The notes under the pieces: generated by a model
Databases searched by the model: none
The model's input: only the letters and a program-made list of their open reading frames with translations
What the model was told of the DNA's origin: nothing
Program-made: the position numbers and the translations under genes
Source of the DNA: an uncultured Bacilli bacterium
Lineage (GTDB): Bacteria > Bacillota_I > Bacilli_A > RF39 > UBA660
Direction of reading: 5' to 3'
Length of the DNA stretch: 30,656 nucleotides
Assembly: GCA_947628445.1 (NCBI GenBank)
Contig: CANQZX010000004.1
Location: 1 to 30,656 of the forward strand
In this document: positions 7,582 through 16,192 of the stretch, piece after piece
How the letters are laid out: every line of letters begins with the position of its first letter
How positions within the stretch are numbered: the first letter of the stretch is position 1

Positions 7582-8193
7582 ATGAATCAAGAAGTATATC
7601 CCGAACCATTACAAAAATTAATTAATTTTTATAAGAAATTACCGGGCATTGGTGAAAAAAATGCCGAAAGAATGGCCTTAGCAACTTATAATTTAGATGA
7701 CGAAGAATTAACCAAAATGAGTGAAACCTTAACGGGCTTAAAAGAAAAGCTAGTTAATTGTTCAATCTGTGGTCAATTATCGGCAACGGATATTTGTCCC
7801 ATTTGCCAAGATGAAAATCGCGATCATAACCTTATTTGCATTGTGGAAGATTATAAAAGCGTTTTTTCTTTCGAAAAGGTCGGTAATTATAAAGGAACGT
7901 ATCATGTTTTAAATGGTTTGATTTCTCCAATTGATAATATTGGACCAGAAAACATTAATATAAGTAGTTTAGTTAAACGAGTCGAAAAATTAGCTAAGCC
8001 CGAATTAATTTTAGCATTAAAATCCACGGTTGAAGGGGAAACAACGACGCTTTATATTAAGAAAATATTTGAAAAAAAGGATATTACGATTTCGCGACTT
8101 TCTTATGGTATTCCTATGGGGGCTGAAATTGATTACTTAGATATTATTACCTTAGACAAGGCCTTGGAGGATCGCAAAAAAATATCCGAATAA
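7582..8193 (+). CDS. recR: Recombination protein RecR
   Basis: Component of the RecFOR pathway that helps load RecA at single-stranded gaps. The 203-residue sequence shows the N-terminal helix-hairpin-helix (LPGIGEKNAERMA), a four-cysteine zinc finger (Cys60, 63, 72, 75; CSICGQLSATDICPIC), and a Toprim domain starting at LICIVED and continuing through GLISPIDNIGPENI. The length agrees with the family (about 198). Only 2 bases separate it from ybaB and no strong Shine-Dalgarno precedes it, so translational coupling is likely. Confidence 0.95.
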   Translation: MNQEVYPEPLQKLINFYKKLPGIGEKNAERMALATYNLDDEELTKMSETLTGLKEKLVNCSICGQLSATDICPICQDENRDHNLICIVEDYKSVFSFEKVGNYKGTYHVLNGLISPIDNIGPENINISSLVKRVEKLAKPELILALKSTVEGETTTLYIKKIFEKKDITISRLSYGIPMGAEIDYLDIITLDKALEDRKKISE

Positions 8194-8233
8194 AAAGAAG
8201 GACAGGTCATATAATTTTAAAGAGGTAGATTAT

Positions 8234-8431
8234 ATGAGCAAGGTCGGAAAATATCTTTTTAAAATCGTTCGTAATATTGTGCTAGCATTTTGTTTTATTT
8301 ATGGGTTTGATTTAATTGCCTCAGGATTAAACATTGTAATTCCTTTAAATTTTATTACCATTGGTTTAGTTACTTTTTTGGGATTACCGGGTTTACTAGC
8401 ACTGATTGGAGTATATTTTGTTTTAGTTTAG
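8234..8431 (+). CDS. bofA: BofA-like pro-sigmaK processing inhibitor
   Basis: A 65-residue membrane protein with two hydrophobic segments, about residues 10-35 and 38-65. The C-terminal pattern IPLNFITIGLVTFLGLPGL resembles the BofA family (LPxNxxTxxxxGxxGxPG), and in B. subtilis bofA lies just behind recR. In that organism BofA sits in the membrane around the forespore and holds the SpoIVFB protease inactive until pro-sigmaK should be cleaved. This copy is shorter than the B. subtilis protein (about 87 residues), mainly at the N-terminus. AGAGGT upstream supports the ATG. holB begins 9 bases after its stop, so it sits inside a replication/repair operon. The family call rests on the C-terminal motif and position. 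Confidence 0.72.
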   Translation: MSKVGKYLFKIVRNIVLAFCFIYGFDLIASGLNIVIPLNFITIGLVTFLGLPGLLALIGVYFVLV

Positions 8432-8440
8432 GAGGTTTAA

Positions 8441-9265
8441 GTGGTTGTAGCAGCGAAGTTAGCCAATTTAGTTAAATTATATCATGAGCAAAAATTAGCT
8501 CATGTTTATTTGCTTGAAACTAACGATATGGCCCAAGCATATCAAGATATTTTAACAATCATCAAACAAATAAACTGTGAAGGTGATTATCAAGAAAACT
8601 GCACAACCTGCAATTTATGTAATTTAATTGATCAGGGCAATTTACCATCTTTTATTGAAATAACTCCTGATGGAACAATGATAAAAAAAGAACAAGTATT
8701 GGAGTTAAAAAAAAGATTTAGTTATAAACCAATTTATACGCAAAATAATATTTATTTAATAAAAGAAGCCGATAAATTAAATGGCACGGCTGCTAATACG
8801 ATGTTGAAGTTTATTGAAGAGCCAAGTGAAAATGTAATTGGGTTTTTACTGACAAATAATATTAATAATGTTTTGCCTACGATAAAAAGTCGATGTGAAA
8901 TCATTAGTTTAAACTATGAAGAAAAAATCGCGGACGATGTTTTAGCTTATCAAGATGTAGCCATTAAATATATTAAGCAAACAGAACTAGTCAAAGTGGA
9001 TAAAATTATGTATAATAAAAGCGTAATTCTAAATGATTATCCCGAAAGAGCCGATGTTAGCAAAATTTTTAAAATGATTTTCCATATTTATTACGCGAAA
9101 TACAATGGATCGGAAGATTATGCTTTTTTAAATCATTTAACGACGAAAGAATTAAAAAAACGCGTAAATTTGTTAATAACGTTATTGGATAATCTCGAAA
9201 CGAATGCAAATTTAGAATTATTATTAGATAAATATGTAATAGAATTGAGTGATGATAATGGCTAA
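8441..9265 (+). CDS. holB: DNA polymerase III delta' subunit
   Basis: Clamp-loader subunit partnering DnaX. The start is GTG 8441 with a perfect AGGAGG at 8430-8435 that overlaps the bofA stop. The protein has the HolB layout: a degenerate nucleotide-binding loop (YLLETNDM instead of GPxGxGK), a four-cysteine zinc module (Cys46, 54, 57, 60), the ELKKRFSYKP segment, NTMLKFIEEPSENVIGFLLT and the SRC motif (TIKSRCEII) shared with DnaX. The 274 residues are slightly short compared with about 330 in B. subtilis. Its end overlaps the start of ricT by 8 bases. The tmk gene that often precedes holB in Bacilli is absent here. Confidence 0.9.
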   Translation: MVVAAKLANLVKLYHEQKLAHVYLLETNDMAQAYQDILTIIKQINCEGDYQENCTTCNLCNLIDQGNLPSFIEITPDGTMIKKEQVLELKKRFSYKPIYTQNNIYLIKEADKLNGTAANTMLKFIEEPSENVIGFLLTNNINNVLPTIKSRCEIISLNYEEKIADDVLAYQDVAIKYIKQTELVKVDKIMYNKSVILNDYPERADVSKIFKMIFHIYYAKYNGSEDYAFLNHLTTKELKKRVNLLITLLDNLETNANLELLLDKYVIELSDDNG

Positions 9266-10025
9266 AGTTTATAGTATTGCTTTTAAAGATAATGGGAAAA
9301 ATTATAATTTTAAATCAAGTGAGGATTATCAAAAAGGCGATTATGTTATTGTGGATACTGACAATGGATTACAATATGGGAAAGTGCAAGCCGAAATAAA
9401 TTATAAAGGCGAAGTTGCGGAATTAAAACCCATTGTCCGTCTAGCAACAAAGGAAGATGAAGAACAATTTTTGGCGATATTAAGAGAAAGTGCAGAAGCC
9501 AAAACAAAATGCATTTCCTTAGTAAAAAATTTGGGACTTAAAATGAATGTTATAAGTGCCCGGTTTTCGTTTGATAAAAATCAATTGCTTTTTGATTTTA
9601 CGGCCGACGATCGCGTTGATTTTCGAGAATTAGCTAAGAAACTCGCCGGAATTTATCACACCCGGATTGAATTGCACCAAATTGGAGCCCGCGATAAAGC
9701 TAAAAAGGTTGGAGGCGTGGGTGTCTGTGGTGAAAAATTATGTTGTCAAAGATTCTTAAATAAAATTGAGGGTGTGGCGATGACAATGGCCAAAAATCAA
9801 AATCTCGCACTTAATCCTAGCAAAATTAATGGTGCCTGTGGTCGTTTAATGTGTTGTTTGGCCTATGAAGATGAACTATATGAAAAAAATAATAAAAATA
9901 TGCCTCAAATTGGGAAAAAGATTGCAACACCTAAAGGTGAAGGCCAAGTTATTAGTGTAAATGTTTTGGAACGCAAATATAAAGTTTTAATTGATGGTAA
10001 TAAAGAGGAATTTTATGTTGAATAA
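9258..10025 (+). CDS. ricT: RicT/YaaT PSP1-domain protein
   Basis: Member of the RicT (YaaT) family, which in B. subtilis forms a complex with RicA and RicF that carries iron-sulfur clusters and promotes RNase Y-dependent mRNA processing and phosphorelay activity. The sequence matches over its whole length: RVDFRELAKKLAGIYHTRIEL, the glycine/cysteine motif GGVGVCGEKLCC and the second cysteine motif GACGRLMCCLAYE, with candidate cluster ligands in these two motifs. I take ATG 9258 (MAKVYSIAFK) as start; GTG 9249 and ATG 9252 are possible alternatives. It overlaps holB by 8 bases and trmN6 by 11 bases, so translation is coupled. The holB-ricT order is conserved in Bacilli. Confidence 0.9.
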   Translation: MAKVYSIAFKDNGKNYNFKSSEDYQKGDYVIVDTDNGLQYGKVQAEINYKGEVAELKPIVRLATKEDEEQFLAILRESAEAKTKCISLVKNLGLKMNVISARFSFDKNQLLFDFTADDRVDFRELAKKLAGIYHTRIELHQIGARDKAKKVGGVGVCGEKLCCQRFLNKIEGVAMTMAKNQNLALNPSKINGACGRLMCCLAYEDELYEKNNKNMPQIGKKIATPKGEGQVISVNVLERKYKVLIDGNKEEFYVE

Positions 10026-10731
10026 AATTCGCAAGAACGATCTTTTTGATTATCCCAACCGGTATATTTATCAAGATTTAGATGGTTTTAAGTTTTCATT
10101 AGATTCCATTTTATTAGCCGAGTTTGTTAAAATTCATAAAAATGATCAATTAATTTTGGATATGTGCACTGGTAATGCGCCTATTCCGTTAATTCTTTCG
10201 ACAAGGACAAGCTTACCAATATATGCTTTTGAAATCCAAAAAGAAATTGCTCATTTAGCCGATTTATCTATTAAGGAAAATAATTTAACTGAGCAAATTA
10301 CCTTGGTAAATGACGATGTTTTAAATCTGCCTTCTTTATTTCCCGGGAAATATTTTGATATAATCACCTGTAATCCCCCATATTTTACTTATGCTAATAA
10401 ACAAGAATTAAACAAAAGTGATTTAAAAACTATAGCCCGACACGAGGTATTAATAACATTAGATAATATTTTTGCTTTAGCCAGCGCGGCTTTAAAGGAA
10501 ACGGGTAGCTTTTATTTAGTTCATCGGCCTGAAAGAATTGATGAAATCATTATTACGGCCACTAAATACAAATTAAAGTTGAAAGAATTACAAGTTGTTG
10601 TAACGGGGGAAAACCATTTTAAAATTATTTTAATGCGATTTCAAAAACATGGTAACTATGGGGTAAAAATTAATGATATAATAAATGTTAGTAACTTATC
10701 GAGTTATCAAAATATATTTCGAAAGGAGTAA
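10015..10731 (+). CDS. trmN6: tRNA1(Val) adenine-37 N6-methyltransferase family protein
   Basis: SAM-dependent methyltransferase of the TrmN6/YabB family, predicted to methylate the N6 of adenine 37 in tRNA-Val. Motif I is ILDMCTGNAPIP, and the catalytic N6-adenine motif NPPYF lies in ITCNPPYFTYANK. The preceding GFKFSLDSILLAEFV block is a family signature. ATG 10015 is preferred because AGAGGA lies just upstream and the family starts close to it. It overlaps the end of ricT and sits where yabB lies in B. subtilis. The rsmI and GIY-YIG genes that usually follow are missing. The coding sequence contains a Noc-type palindrome at 10337-10352. Confidence 0.86.
   Translation: MLNKIRKNDLFDYPNRYIYQDLDGFKFSLDSILLAEFVKIHKNDQLILDMCTGNAPIPLILSTRTSLPIYAFEIQKEIAHLADLSIKENNLTEQITLVNDDVLNLPSLFPGKYFDIITCNPPYFTYANKQELNKSDLKTIARHEVLITLDNIFALASAALKETGSFYLVHRPERIDEIIITATKYKLKLKELQVVVTGENHFKIILMRFQKHGNYGVKINDIINVSNLSSYQNIFRKE
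10337..10352. other. Noc-binding-site-like palindrome in trmN6
   Basis: Second exact TATTTCCCGGGAAATA, about 3 kb from the copy in ybaB and in an unrelated gene. It encodes part of LFPGKYF. The repeat of a 16-bp match in two non-homologous genes argues for selection on the DNA motif. Confidence 0.75.
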
Positions 10732-10733
10732 TT

Positions 10734-11285
10734 ATGAAGTTAATTGTTGGTTTAGGCAATCCTGATCAAGAATATGATGGCACCAGACATAATGTGGGAT
10801 TCCGCATTGTGGATAATTACTTGGGTGCCGTTAATTGGCAAAATAAAATGCAAGCTCTTTTTTATAAAACCACGATTAATAATGAAATAGTTTATTTTGT
10901 AAAGCCCTTAACATACATGAATCTATCCGGTGATGCGGTGGCGGCATATGTAAATTATTTTAAAATTAATCTGGACGATATTTTAATAATTCAAGATGAT
11001 TTGGACGAAGCTCTAGGTACTTTTAAATTAAAGAAAAAAAGTAGTTCAGGAGGCCATAATGGGATAAAATCGATTATTCAAAGATTGGGTACTGATGATT
11101 TTGCCCGGCTAAAAGTTGGTATTGGTAATAATCAAACTGGCGATACCATCGATTTTGTATTAGGTAAATTTAGTGCTCAAGAAGCCGAAATCTTAGCCAA
11201 ATTACAACCAACTTTTAACGATATTATTACCTCTTTTATTGAAAACGGGATTGCTAAAACTATGAATGTCTATAATACAAAGTAG
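10734..11285 (+). CDS. pth: Peptidyl-tRNA hydrolase
   Basis: Releases tRNA from peptidyl-tRNA that drops off ribosomes, an essential recycling step. The motifs of bacterial Pth are clear: GLGNPDQEYDGTRHNVGF with the catalytic His19 and Asn20, KPLTYMNLSG with Asn63, the DDLDEALGTFKLKKKSS stretch with Asp88, and GGHNGIKSI with Asn109. The 183 residues are the family length. GAAAGGAG lies upstream of the ATG and the gap to trmN6 is 2 bases. mfd follows after 8 bases. Pth and Mfd are also near neighbours in B. subtilis, where the small gene fin lies between them; fin is absent here. Confidence 0.96.
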   Translation: MKLIVGLGNPDQEYDGTRHNVGFRIVDNYLGAVNWQNKMQALFYKTTINNEIVYFVKPLTYMNLSGDAVAAYVNYFKINLDDILIIQDDLDEALGTFKLKKKSSSGGHNGIKSIIQRLGTDDFARLKVGIGNNQTGDTIDFVLGKFSAQEAEILAKLQPTFNDIITSFIENGIAKTMNVYNTK

Positions 11286-11293
11286 GGGTTAAA

Positions 11294-14200
11294 ATGGATT
11301 TTTTAGATAAAATTTTTAAATATGCCAATGATTATGAAATCTCGGGCTTAACGGATGAATTATGTACAATCTATATCCATAAATTATTTAATTTAAGTAA
11401 GGAAAATGTTTTAGTTGTAACTAATTCTTTATATGAAGCCAATATGCTTTTTAATAATTTAGCAACATATACGAATGATGTGGCTCTTTTTCCAATGGAT
11501 GATTTTCTATCTTCGATGGTTGTGGCGGAAAGTCCCGAACTTAAATATAAAAGATTAGAAACGCTTGATAAATTACGCGATAATAAACATTTAATTATTG
11601 TCACTAATTTAATGGGATATTTAAAATTTTTACCTAATGTTGCCAGTGATAATCGGCTAAATATTCAACCAAACATGAATGTAAAAAGAGATGAATTAGT
11701 TGAAAAACTTCTTGATTTAGGATATCGGAAAGATTCAATGGTTACCCAAACTGGGGAATTTTCCGTTCGCGGTTTTATTGTAGATATTTTTCCTATTGAT
11801 GAGGAACATCCTGTTAGAATTGAATTTGATGGTAACTTAATAGATTCACTGCGTTATTTTGATGAAGATACCCAACGCTCTTTAGCTGAAATTACTACGA
11901 TTAATATTAAAGCCGTTGCCGAAATTAAAACAGATGTGCCAAGTTCTTTAGTTGATTATGCCAAAAATCCTAAAGTGATTTTTATTGATAAAACGCAAAT
12001 TGAGGCCGCTTATCACAAACTTGCCGAAGATGTTTTTGAATATAAAAATCATAATCAAATTGCGGCCAAATTAATGTATGAGTTAAACGATTTTAATCCC
12101 AGTTATACAACTTATTTAAATAAATTTGGTACGGGAAAAAATAACTATCATGCTACGACAATTGGCAATTATAATTTAGATTTTCCCCGTTTGGAAAGTG
12201 ATATCGCTAAGTACAAAAAACAAGGTAAAGAGGTAATTTTGGCTTTATCAAATAATAAACAAATAGCTAAAATTAAAGAATATTTACCGAATGTTACAAT
12301 TCTAAAACAAAAAATTAATCATGGTTTTATGATCGATAAATATGTTGTCATTGGGGAAAATGATTTAGAAGAAGTTCACCATCAACCAATTAATTATCAA
12401 AATAATTACCGTATTGGAAAAAAGATTAAGAGTTTTGATCAATTAGTAAAGGGTGATTATGTAGTCCATTTAGCCCATGGGATTGGGGTTTATCAAGGCA
12501 TTAAAACGTTAACGGTAAGAGGTATGGCTAAGGATTTTTTAGAAATTGCTTATGAAGGAACCGATAAAATCTATGTTCCGGTGGAAAAAATCGGTAATAT
12601 TTATAAATATTCGGATAAAGATGGTGCGGTGCCCAAAATTAACAAATTAGGTAGTTTAAACTGGGCGAAAACGAAAAAATATATTGAACATAAGATTAAA
12701 GATATTTCCGCGGATTTAATCAAACTTTATCAACAACGAATTAGGGTAGTAGGTGCCAAATATAAAGATTTTGTGGAAGAAGAGGCCTTCGCCAATTCAT
12801 TTACCTATGAACTTACCAAAGATCAAGAAAAAACGATTCGCGAAATTAATGAAGATTTGAAGAAAAGCGCTCCGATGGACCGACTATTATGTGGGGATGT
12901 GGGCTTTGGTAAAACTGAGGTAGCCATGCGGGCGATATTTAAGACTATTTTAAATAATTATCAAGTAATGTATTTATGTCCAACGACCATTTTATCGAAA
13001 CAACAATTTTTAGTGGCTAAAGAACGTTTTAAAGATTGGCCGATTGAAATTGCTCTTTTGAATCGGCATGTAACTCCCAAAAAAAGCAAAGAAATTATTG
13101 ATGGTTTAAAAAGTGGTAAAATTGATTTAGTAATTGGTACCCATCGTCTTTTAAGTGAAGATGTGGCTTTTAAGCAATTGGGCTTATTGGTTATTGATGA
13201 AGAACAACGCTTTGGCGTAACTCACAAAGAAAAAATTAAAAAATATAAAAATGATGTGAACGTGTTAACTTTAAGTGCGACGCCAATCCCGCGTACATTA
13301 AAGATGGCCATGTCGGGCTTAAGAGATTTATCATTAATTGATACGCCCCCGATAAATCGGTATCCGGTCCAAACTTATGTGGTTTTGGAAGATGATTTAA
13401 TTATTCGCGATGCTATTTATAAAGAATTATCGCGTCACGGACAAATCTTTATTTTGTATAATTATGTCGAATCAATTGAAAAATATCAAGCTCATATTCA
13501 AAGTTTGATTCCTGAGGCCCGGATTACTTTTGCCCATGGTCAAATGGAAAAAAATGAATTAGATACAATAATGCAAGATTTTATTGATCAAAAATATGAT
13601 ATTTTAATTTGTACGACCATTATTGAAAGTGGCATTGATATTCCAAATGTTAATACTTTAATTGTTCATGATGCCGATCGTTTTGGTTTAAGTCAACTAT
13701 ATCAAATTCGAGGTCGGGTAGGGCGCAGCAACCGAATTGCCTACGCATATTTGCTATATGCTAAAAACAAAGTTTTAAATGAAATAGCCATTAAAAGATT
13801 AGAAACAATTAAAGATTTCACGGAATTAGGTAGTGGTTATCGTATCGCCATGCGCGATTTAAGTATTCGGGGGGCGGGCGATATTTTTGGCGCTTCGCAA
13901 GCCGGATTTGTCGATTCCGTCGGGATATCCCTTTATATGAAAATGATTGAAGATGAAATGAAAAAACAACAAGGCATTGCCGTAGAAGAAGAGGATGATT
14001 CCCTAAATGTCTTAATTAATGTTGCGACGCACATTAGTGATGATTATGTTAGCGATGAAGATGTTAAAATTGAAATCCATCAAAAAATTAACGAAATTGA
14101 TTCCTATGCTAAATTACTCGAAATAAAACAAGAATTAGAAGATCGTTTTGGCCAAATTAACAACGATTTACTAGTTTATATGTATGAAGAATGGTTTGAA

Positions 14201-14443
14201 AAAATTGCCCAAAAACATGGTATTAAAAGAATTACCCAAACAGATCGAATGATTGAAATTGAGTTACCAGAGGAAATATCCGCCACGATTAAGGGGGATA
14301 AGCTTTTACTTGAGGCCTTATCCTTAACCCGGAGCTTTAATATCAAATATGCTAACCGGCGAATAACAATCCAATTATTTTATAAGAATTTAGAAAAACA
14401 TTTTATTTTTTATTTAGTTACATTACTGGAAAAAGTCCTATAA
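11294..14443 (+). CDS. mfd: Transcription-repair coupling factor Mfd
   Basis: ATP-driven translocase that removes RNA polymerase stalled at DNA lesions and recruits UvrA. Order of parts: a UvrB-like N-terminal region with MVTQTGEFSVRGFIVDIFP and PVRIEFDG; the RNA polymerase interaction domain beginning LVKGDYVVHLAHGIGVYQGI; the RecG-like helicase with Walker A GDVGFGKTE (Lys540), DEEQ box at 635-638, LSATPIPRTL, and the C-terminal helicase block TIIESGIDIPN and QIRGRVGRS; then the TRCF domain. Its 1049 residues are about 100 shorter than typical, partly from a shorter N-terminus. It closes the dnaX-to-mfd run and is followed immediately by a terminator. The weak GGGG upstream suggests coupling to pth. 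Confidence 0.96.
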   Translation: MDFLDKIFKYANDYEISGLTDELCTIYIHKLFNLSKENVLVVTNSLYEANMLFNNLATYTNDVALFPMDDFLSSMVVAESPELKYKRLETLDKLRDNKHLIIVTNLMGYLKFLPNVASDNRLNIQPNMNVKRDELVEKLLDLGYRKDSMVTQTGEFSVRGFIVDIFPIDEEHPVRIEFDGNLIDSLRYFDEDTQRSLAEITTINIKAVAEIKTDVPSSLVDYAKNPKVIFIDKTQIEAAYHKLAEDVFEYKNHNQIAAKLMYELNDFNPSYTTYLNKFGTGKNNYHATTIGNYNLDFPRLESDIAKYKKQGKEVILALSNNKQIAKIKEYLPNVTILKQKINHGFMIDKYVVIGENDLEEVHHQPINYQNNYRIGKKIKSFDQLVKGDYVVHLAHGIGVYQGIKTLTVRGMAKDFLEIAYEGTDKIYVPVEKIGNIYKYSDKDGAVPKINKLGSLNWAKTKKYIEHKIKDISADLIKLYQQRIRVVGAKYKDFVEEEAFANSFTYELTKDQEKTIREINEDLKKSAPMDRLLCGDVGFGKTEVAMRAIFKTILNNYQVMYLCPTTILSKQQFLVAKERFKDWPIEIALLNRHVTPKKSKEIIDGLKSGKIDLVIGTHRLLSEDVAFKQLGLLVIDEEQRFGVTHKEKIKKYKNDVNVLTLSATPIPRTLKMAMSGLRDLSLIDTPPINRYPVQTYVVLEDDLIIRDAIYKELSRHGQIFILYNYVESIEKYQAHIQSLIPEARITFAHGQMEKNELDTIMQDFIDQKYDILICTTIIESGIDIPNVNTLIVHDADRFGLSQLYQIRGRVGRSNRIAYAYLLYAKNKVLNEIAIKRLETIKDFTELGSGYRIAMRDLSIRGAGDIFGASQAGFVDSVGISLYMKMIEDEMKKQQGIAVEEEDDSLNVLINVATHISDDYVSDEDVKIEIHQKINEIDSYAKLLEIKQELEDRFGQINNDLLVYMYEEWFEKIAQKHGIKRITQTDRMIEIELPEEISATIKGDKLLLEALSLTRSFNIKYANRRITIQLFYKNLEKHFIFYLVTLLEKVL

Positions 14444-14448
14444 AAAAA

Positions 14449-14480
14449 TCCCGTTTCTTTAATTGCGAAACGGGGTTTTT
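14449..14480. terminator. Bidirectional terminator between mfd and the convergent gene
   Basis: Hairpin CCCGTTTC (14450-14457) with GAAACGGG (14467-14474), followed by TTTTT on the plus strand. The A-run at 14442-14448 gives a T-run on the minus strand. It lies in the 41-base gap between two converging stop codons and can serve both. Confidence 0.85.
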
Positions 14481-14484
14481 AAAA

Positions 14485-15525
14485 TTATCGTTTTATTGCT
14501 TTTGGATCGCGTTTAAGTTTTAAAGGGATGTTTTGTTTTAAAGGTTTATCATCTAAATAAATTGTTTTATCCACTTTAATGCGATTAGGTTGATTAAGGC
14601 TTGCAATTTTAGCTATGTAGTGATCCATTTTGATTAGACAAACCGTAAAATTACTTTGACTTTGAAAAATAGTATTGATATAGTTTTCACTGTCGATATC
14701 TAAATAAAATAAATCAAATTGAACATTATCTATTAATTCTTGAATACTAGGATTAACACTATTTTTATTTTCTGCTACATAATTTAACACTGTTTTTATT
14801 TTTTTCAAAAGTGTAAAACATTCTACGAATATCATTTCCATTTTTTGATGAAAATCGGCAATAATATCGGAAATATTCATGGTCATATTAAAATCATTAA
14901 GGTAATTATTTTTATATTCTAAAAGAATATTTTGTAAGTGAGAATAACCTGGATTAGTTTTATAATGTTCTATTTCGGCATCGAGTTTTTGTTCTAATTC
15001 CGCTTTTTTTCCGTACCGGACATTTATACTTTCTAATTGTTCATAAAATGAAGCAAAAGAGCAATTATAGTTAATTTTTTCCTTAATAGATGTTTCATCA
15101 ATCATATTTACTTTAAAATAATTATCTTTAATTTTTGCATATAAAATACTAATATTGTTTAATGCATTATTGTAAAAACTAGTACAGTCTTGAATGGCAA
15201 AACGAGTTAATTTTACCAAAAACATATTTACCAAGCTATTAATATTATCTAGGTAAGAAGAAAGATAACTAGGATAAAGTTTAGGATTTGTTTGATAACA
15301 TAAAATAGCTTGTTGATAATCGGCTTTTTCTATTAGCCGCGGTTGTTTTAATTGTTCTTTTAAAATACCATGGGCAACATTAATTTGTTGCATTATGGCA
15401 TCATCAGCTTTTTTATTAATATCAGAGTGGTATTTTTTAGCAAGAGTATAATATGTACTTTTAAGTTTTTCGGCAGTATAATCGTCACTTAAGCCGAAAA
15501 TAGCTAAGGCCTCTAAATAATTCAT
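14485..15525 (-). CDS. J-domain-like protein of unknown function
   Basis: The only minus-strand gene. The first 60 residues look like a DnaJ J-domain: NYLEALAIFGLSDDYTAEKL, then STYYTLAKKYHSDINKKADD, then QQINVAHGIL. The HPD tripeptide needed to stimulate DnaK ATPase in classical J-proteins is HSD here (residues 33-35), so its activity may be altered. The remaining 285 residues are predicted to be mostly helical, have no membrane segment, and I do not recognise them; the C-terminus is basic (KLKRDPKAIKR). I chose the ATG at 15525 because a purine-rich GGGGGAAAAGG precedes it and because a promoter -10 (15555-15560) covers the longer candidate start at 15564. It is transcribed divergently from spoVT. 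Confidence 0.7.
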   Translation of the reverse strand: MNYLEALAIFGLSDDYTAEKLKSTYYTLAKKYHSDINKKADDAIMQQINVAHGILKEQLKQPRLIEKADYQQAILCYQTNPKLYPSYLSSYLDNINSLVNMFLVKLTRFAIQDCTSFYNNALNNISILYAKIKDNYFKVNMIDETSIKEKINYNCSFASFYEQLESINVRYGKKAELEQKLDAEIEHYKTNPGYSHLQNILLEYKNNYLNDFNMTMNISDIIADFHQKMEMIFVECFTLLKKIKTVLNYVAENKNSVNPSIQELIDNVQFDLFYLDIDSENYINTIFQSQSNFTVCLIKMDHYIAKIASLNQPNRIKVDKTIYLDDKPLKQNIPLKLKRDPKAIKR

Positions 15526-15554
15526 AACCTTTTCCCCCTTTTTGGTTGAGACAT

Positions 15555-15583
15555 ATCCTAGCATAAAAGTGGGTCTTTGTCAA
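15555..15583 (-). promoter_or_regulatory. SigA-type promoter of the J-domain gene
   Basis: On the minus strand TTGACA (15583-15578), 17 bases, then TAGGAT (15560-15555) with an extended TGC just before it. The -35 lies within 10 bases of a TATAAT (15591-15596) on the plus strand upstream of spoVT, so the two divergent units share this DNA. Confidence 0.75.
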
Positions 15584-15642
15584 TTTTAAGTATAATACGG
15601 GACTAAAAACGCCAAACTAAAAAAAGAATTGGAGTGAAGTAC

Positions 15643-16161
15643 TTGAAAGCAACTGGCGTAACGCGAAAAATCGATGAATTAGGAAGAATAGTTATTCCCA
15701 AAGAAATAAGAAGAAACTTAAGTATTCGTGATGGCGAAAACTTAGAAATATTTATTGATAATGAGGCAATTTGTTTAAAAAAGCATTATCAAATGCATAA
15801 TTTTACCGAAATTGGTAATAAATTATGTCATATTTTAGATTCTTTAATTGAAGCCAACATTTTAATAACGGATCGGGAAACGATTATTAGTGCAAATGAA
15901 AAGTGTTTTTCCTTAATTGGCAAAGAAATAAACGAAAAAATCATTAATTTAATTGATGAACGGGAATCATTATTTGACCAAGCAGGCAGTAGTTTAACTT
16001 TTGATGATGTAACACTCACCGGCTATTTTTCGATGGCTCCCATTATTTCATCCATGGATTCTTTGGGCATGGTTATAATTAATACGACGAAGCCAGCTGA
16101 TTACAAATTAATTGTTAAGCTACTTGCTAAAATTCTTGCCGAAAAAGTTGATATTTGTTGA
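15643..16161 (+). CDS. spoVT: SpoVT-like AbrB-family sporulation regulator
   Basis: Transcription factor with an N-terminal swapped-hairpin AbrB domain (KATGVTRKIDELGRIVIPKEI, RRNLSIRDGENLEIFI) and a C-terminal GAF-like domain, about residues 55-172. In B. subtilis SpoVT acts in the forespore and adjusts the sigmaG regulon. The start is TTG 15643: GGAGTGA at 15631-15637 is ideally placed, and the B. subtilis protein also begins MKATG; the GTG at 15634 would overlap the ribosome binding site. The 172 residues agree with the usual 178. It follows mfd in B. subtilis too, although here a minus-strand gene is inserted between them. The C-terminal domain is diverged, so binding of the same ligand is not assured. 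It is not AbrB itself, which is about 95 residues. Confidence 0.87.
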   Translation: MKATGVTRKIDELGRIVIPKEIRRNLSIRDGENLEIFIDNEAICLKKHYQMHNFTEIGNKLCHILDSLIEANILITDRETIISANEKCFSLIGKEINEKIINLIDERESLFDQAGSSLTFDDVTLTGYFSMAPIISSMDSLGMVIINTTKPADYKLIVKLLAKILAEKVDIC

Positions 16162-16186
16162 TTTTCCCAATTTTAAATGATAAAAT
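16158..16186 (+). promoter_or_regulatory. SigA-type promoter of the T-box operon
   Basis: TTGATT (16158-16163, overlapping the spoVT stop), 17 bases, then TAAAAT (16181-16186) with an extended TGA in front. The start would be near 16193, just ahead of the T-box stem I. Confidence 0.65.
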
Positions 16187-16192
16187 GGTCTT

